Assembly (NCBI RefSeq): GCF_003751445.1
Contig: NZ_RJUU01000003.1
Span: 1,178,001-1,242,000, forward strand
DNA: 64,000 bases
Origin: Streptomyces sp. 840.1
GTDB lineage: Bacteria > Actinomycetota > Actinomycetes > Streptomycetales > Streptomycetaceae
Direction: 5' to 3'
Within the stretch, counting starts at the first letter, position 1. Each line of letters opens with the position of its first letter. The notes under the pieces are model-generated. The model did no database searches. It had not been told where the DNA came from and was given only the letters and a program-made list of their open reading frames with translations. Made by a program: the position numbers and the translations under genes. This document shows positions 63,077 to 64,000 of this stretch, piece after piece.

Positions 63077-63883
63077 ATGACTCTTGATATTCGACTCGAC
63101 GGACGCACCGCTCTGATCACAGGAGGCGGGAGCGGCCTCGGTCTCGCGGTGGCGCGGCTGCTGCACCAACAGGGCGCCGCTGTCGCCCTCGTCGGCCGAA
63201 CCCGGGCGAAACTGGAGGAAGCCGCGGAGAGGGTCGCCGAAGGCGGTGACAGCCCGGTGCTGACCGTGGTGGCCGACGTCACCGACGATGACGCCGTCAC
63301 CCGTGCGGTGCGTAACGTGCACGAGTGGCAGGGCCGGCTGGACATCGTGGTCAACTCCGCGGCGCCCCTGCTGGCGGTCAGCCCCCTGGCCGATGTCGAC
63401 GAGGCCGTCGTGAGTGACGCGCTGAGCGCCAAGACCGTCGGCTATCTCCGGGTCGCCCGCACCGCCCTTCCTCTCATCGAGAAGGGGGGTACCGGACGCA
63501 TCATCAACATCGCGGGCATGGCGGCGCACGTGCTGGTTCCCAACATCGGGGTCGCCGCCGCGGTGAACGCCGCCGTCGTCGCCCTGACCAGCTATCTGGC
63601 GGCCGAGGCAGCACCACAAGGTGTGCTGGTGAACGGCATCTCACCGGGCATGACACTGACGCAGGTCTGGCAGGACCGGCACGCGGCCACCGCCGAGGAG
63701 AAAAACGTCACGCCGGAGCAGGTGCGCGACGTCATGGTCGACAACCTCGGCATTCGCCTCGGTCGCTGGGGCCGCCCCGAAGAGATCGCCGCCGCGGCTC
63801 TCTTCCTCGCCTCCGACCTGTCGACCTACGTGACAGGGCAGACCCTGCAGGTCGACGGCGGGCTCGGCAAGTCCGTCATCTGA
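63077..63883 (+). CDS. Short-chain dehydrogenase-fold protein lacking the catalytic residues
   Basis: 268 aa. Start ATG at 63077 with GGAGAAG upstream. Rossmann motifs are intact: ALITGGGSGLGLAVARLL, DIVVNSAAPLL and the SDR end VTGQTLQVDGGLGK. The active site is not: the Ser position is IINIAGMAA, and the YxxxK segment reads VAAAVNAAVVALT, with Ala for Tyr and Asn for Lys. The cofactor may still bind, but classical reduction or oxidation is unlikely. It could be a sensor, a lyase-like enzyme or a partner subunit. It shares the repeat-bearing promoter with the O-demethylase operon. The 117 bp after it to the window end show no gene. Confidence 0.87.
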   Translation: MTLDIRLDGRTALITGGGSGLGLAVARLLHQQGAAVALVGRTRAKLEEAAERVAEGGDSPVLTVVADVTDDDAVTRAVRNVHEWQGRLDIVVNSAAPLLAVSPLADVDEAVVSDALSAKTVGYLRVARTALPLIEKGGTGRIINIAGMAAHVLVPNIGVAAAVNAAVVALTSYLAAEAAPQGVLVNGISPGMTLTQVWQDRHAATAEEKNVTPEQVRDVMVDNLGIRLGRWGRPEEIAAAALFLASDLSTYVTGQTLQVDGGLGKSVI

Positions 63884-64000
63884 CGAACGGAGAGGAACAT
63901 ACGCGGCGATCGCAGAGGCGGTCCGCGAAGCCTGAGCGGCGCGCTCGCCGGGCGGAGATGCGACTGTGCTACGGCCGCGTCCGAGGACGGCTACGGAGAC

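Noticed and set aside
1..64000. CRISPR array, rRNA, phage structural genes or replication origin
   Set aside because: No regularly spaced direct repeats, rRNA-like conserved stretches, capsid/terminase motifs or DnaA-box clusters were seen.

Overview
The window is high-GC actinobacterial chromosome, almost certainly Streptomyces. The evidence is GC-rich third codon positions, frequent GTG/TTG starts, ricin-lectin secreted hydrolases, twin-arginine signals, 19-bp TTAGGTTAGGCT-type iron boxes and SARP-type regulation. All calls are by reading translations and motifs by eye; no database search was run.

Region 1 (1-5.2 kb): three secreted polysaccharide-active proteins on the minus strand, each with a ricin-B lectin module. 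They are a beta-helix protein cut by the window edge, a GH18-type protein and a GH16 beta-glucanase. The last two are translationally coupled.

Region 2 (5.4-36.2 kb): a complete iron-regulated hydroxamate siderophore locus with seven iron boxes. It holds an ornithine N5-monooxygenase, an N5-hydroxyornithine formyltransferase, a four-module NRPS with MbtH partner, a binding lipoprotein, a FecCD-type importer, a heterodimeric ABC exporter and a Tat-exported esterase. It also holds a second argB, a short N-acetylglutamate-synthase-like GNAT, another GNAT, a DUF2470 protein and an isochorismatase-like protein. Specificity codes read by eye (hydroxyornithine-type, Ser, hydroxyornithine-type, hydroxyornithine-type) plus the formyltransferase suggest a foroxymithine/erythrochelin-like tetrapeptide. 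The NRPS reading frame is broken by one missing base in a G/C run at 28129-28132.

Region 3 (36.3-44.6 kb): ordinary core or accessory genes: a domain-swapped lipoate ligase, an amidase, secreted proteins, a PRC-barrel protein, a cation/proton antiporter and an LLM oxidoreductase.

Region 4 (44.6-46.6 kb): a decay scar with a 5'-truncated hydantoinase, an IS5-type transposase remnant, a frameshifted and truncated DUF91-type nuclease gene and the 5' half of a tRNA gene.

Region 5 (46.6-64 kb): a catabolic or specialised-metabolism locus. It has two paralogous metallo-beta-lactamase-fold hydrolases, a ferritin-like protein, a sugar permease, an NmrA-type protein, VOC proteins and a MalT-like ATPase with a C-terminal SARP domain. 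It ends in an operon metF - LigM-like O-demethylase - purU - VOC, divergent from an SDR that lacks its catalytic residues. The divergent promoter carries four GTTA-N-CG direct repeats, two pairs each 11 bp apart, the spacing expected for SARP operators. This looks like a self-contained tetrahydrofolate-dependent O-demethylation module and is the least familiar system in the window.
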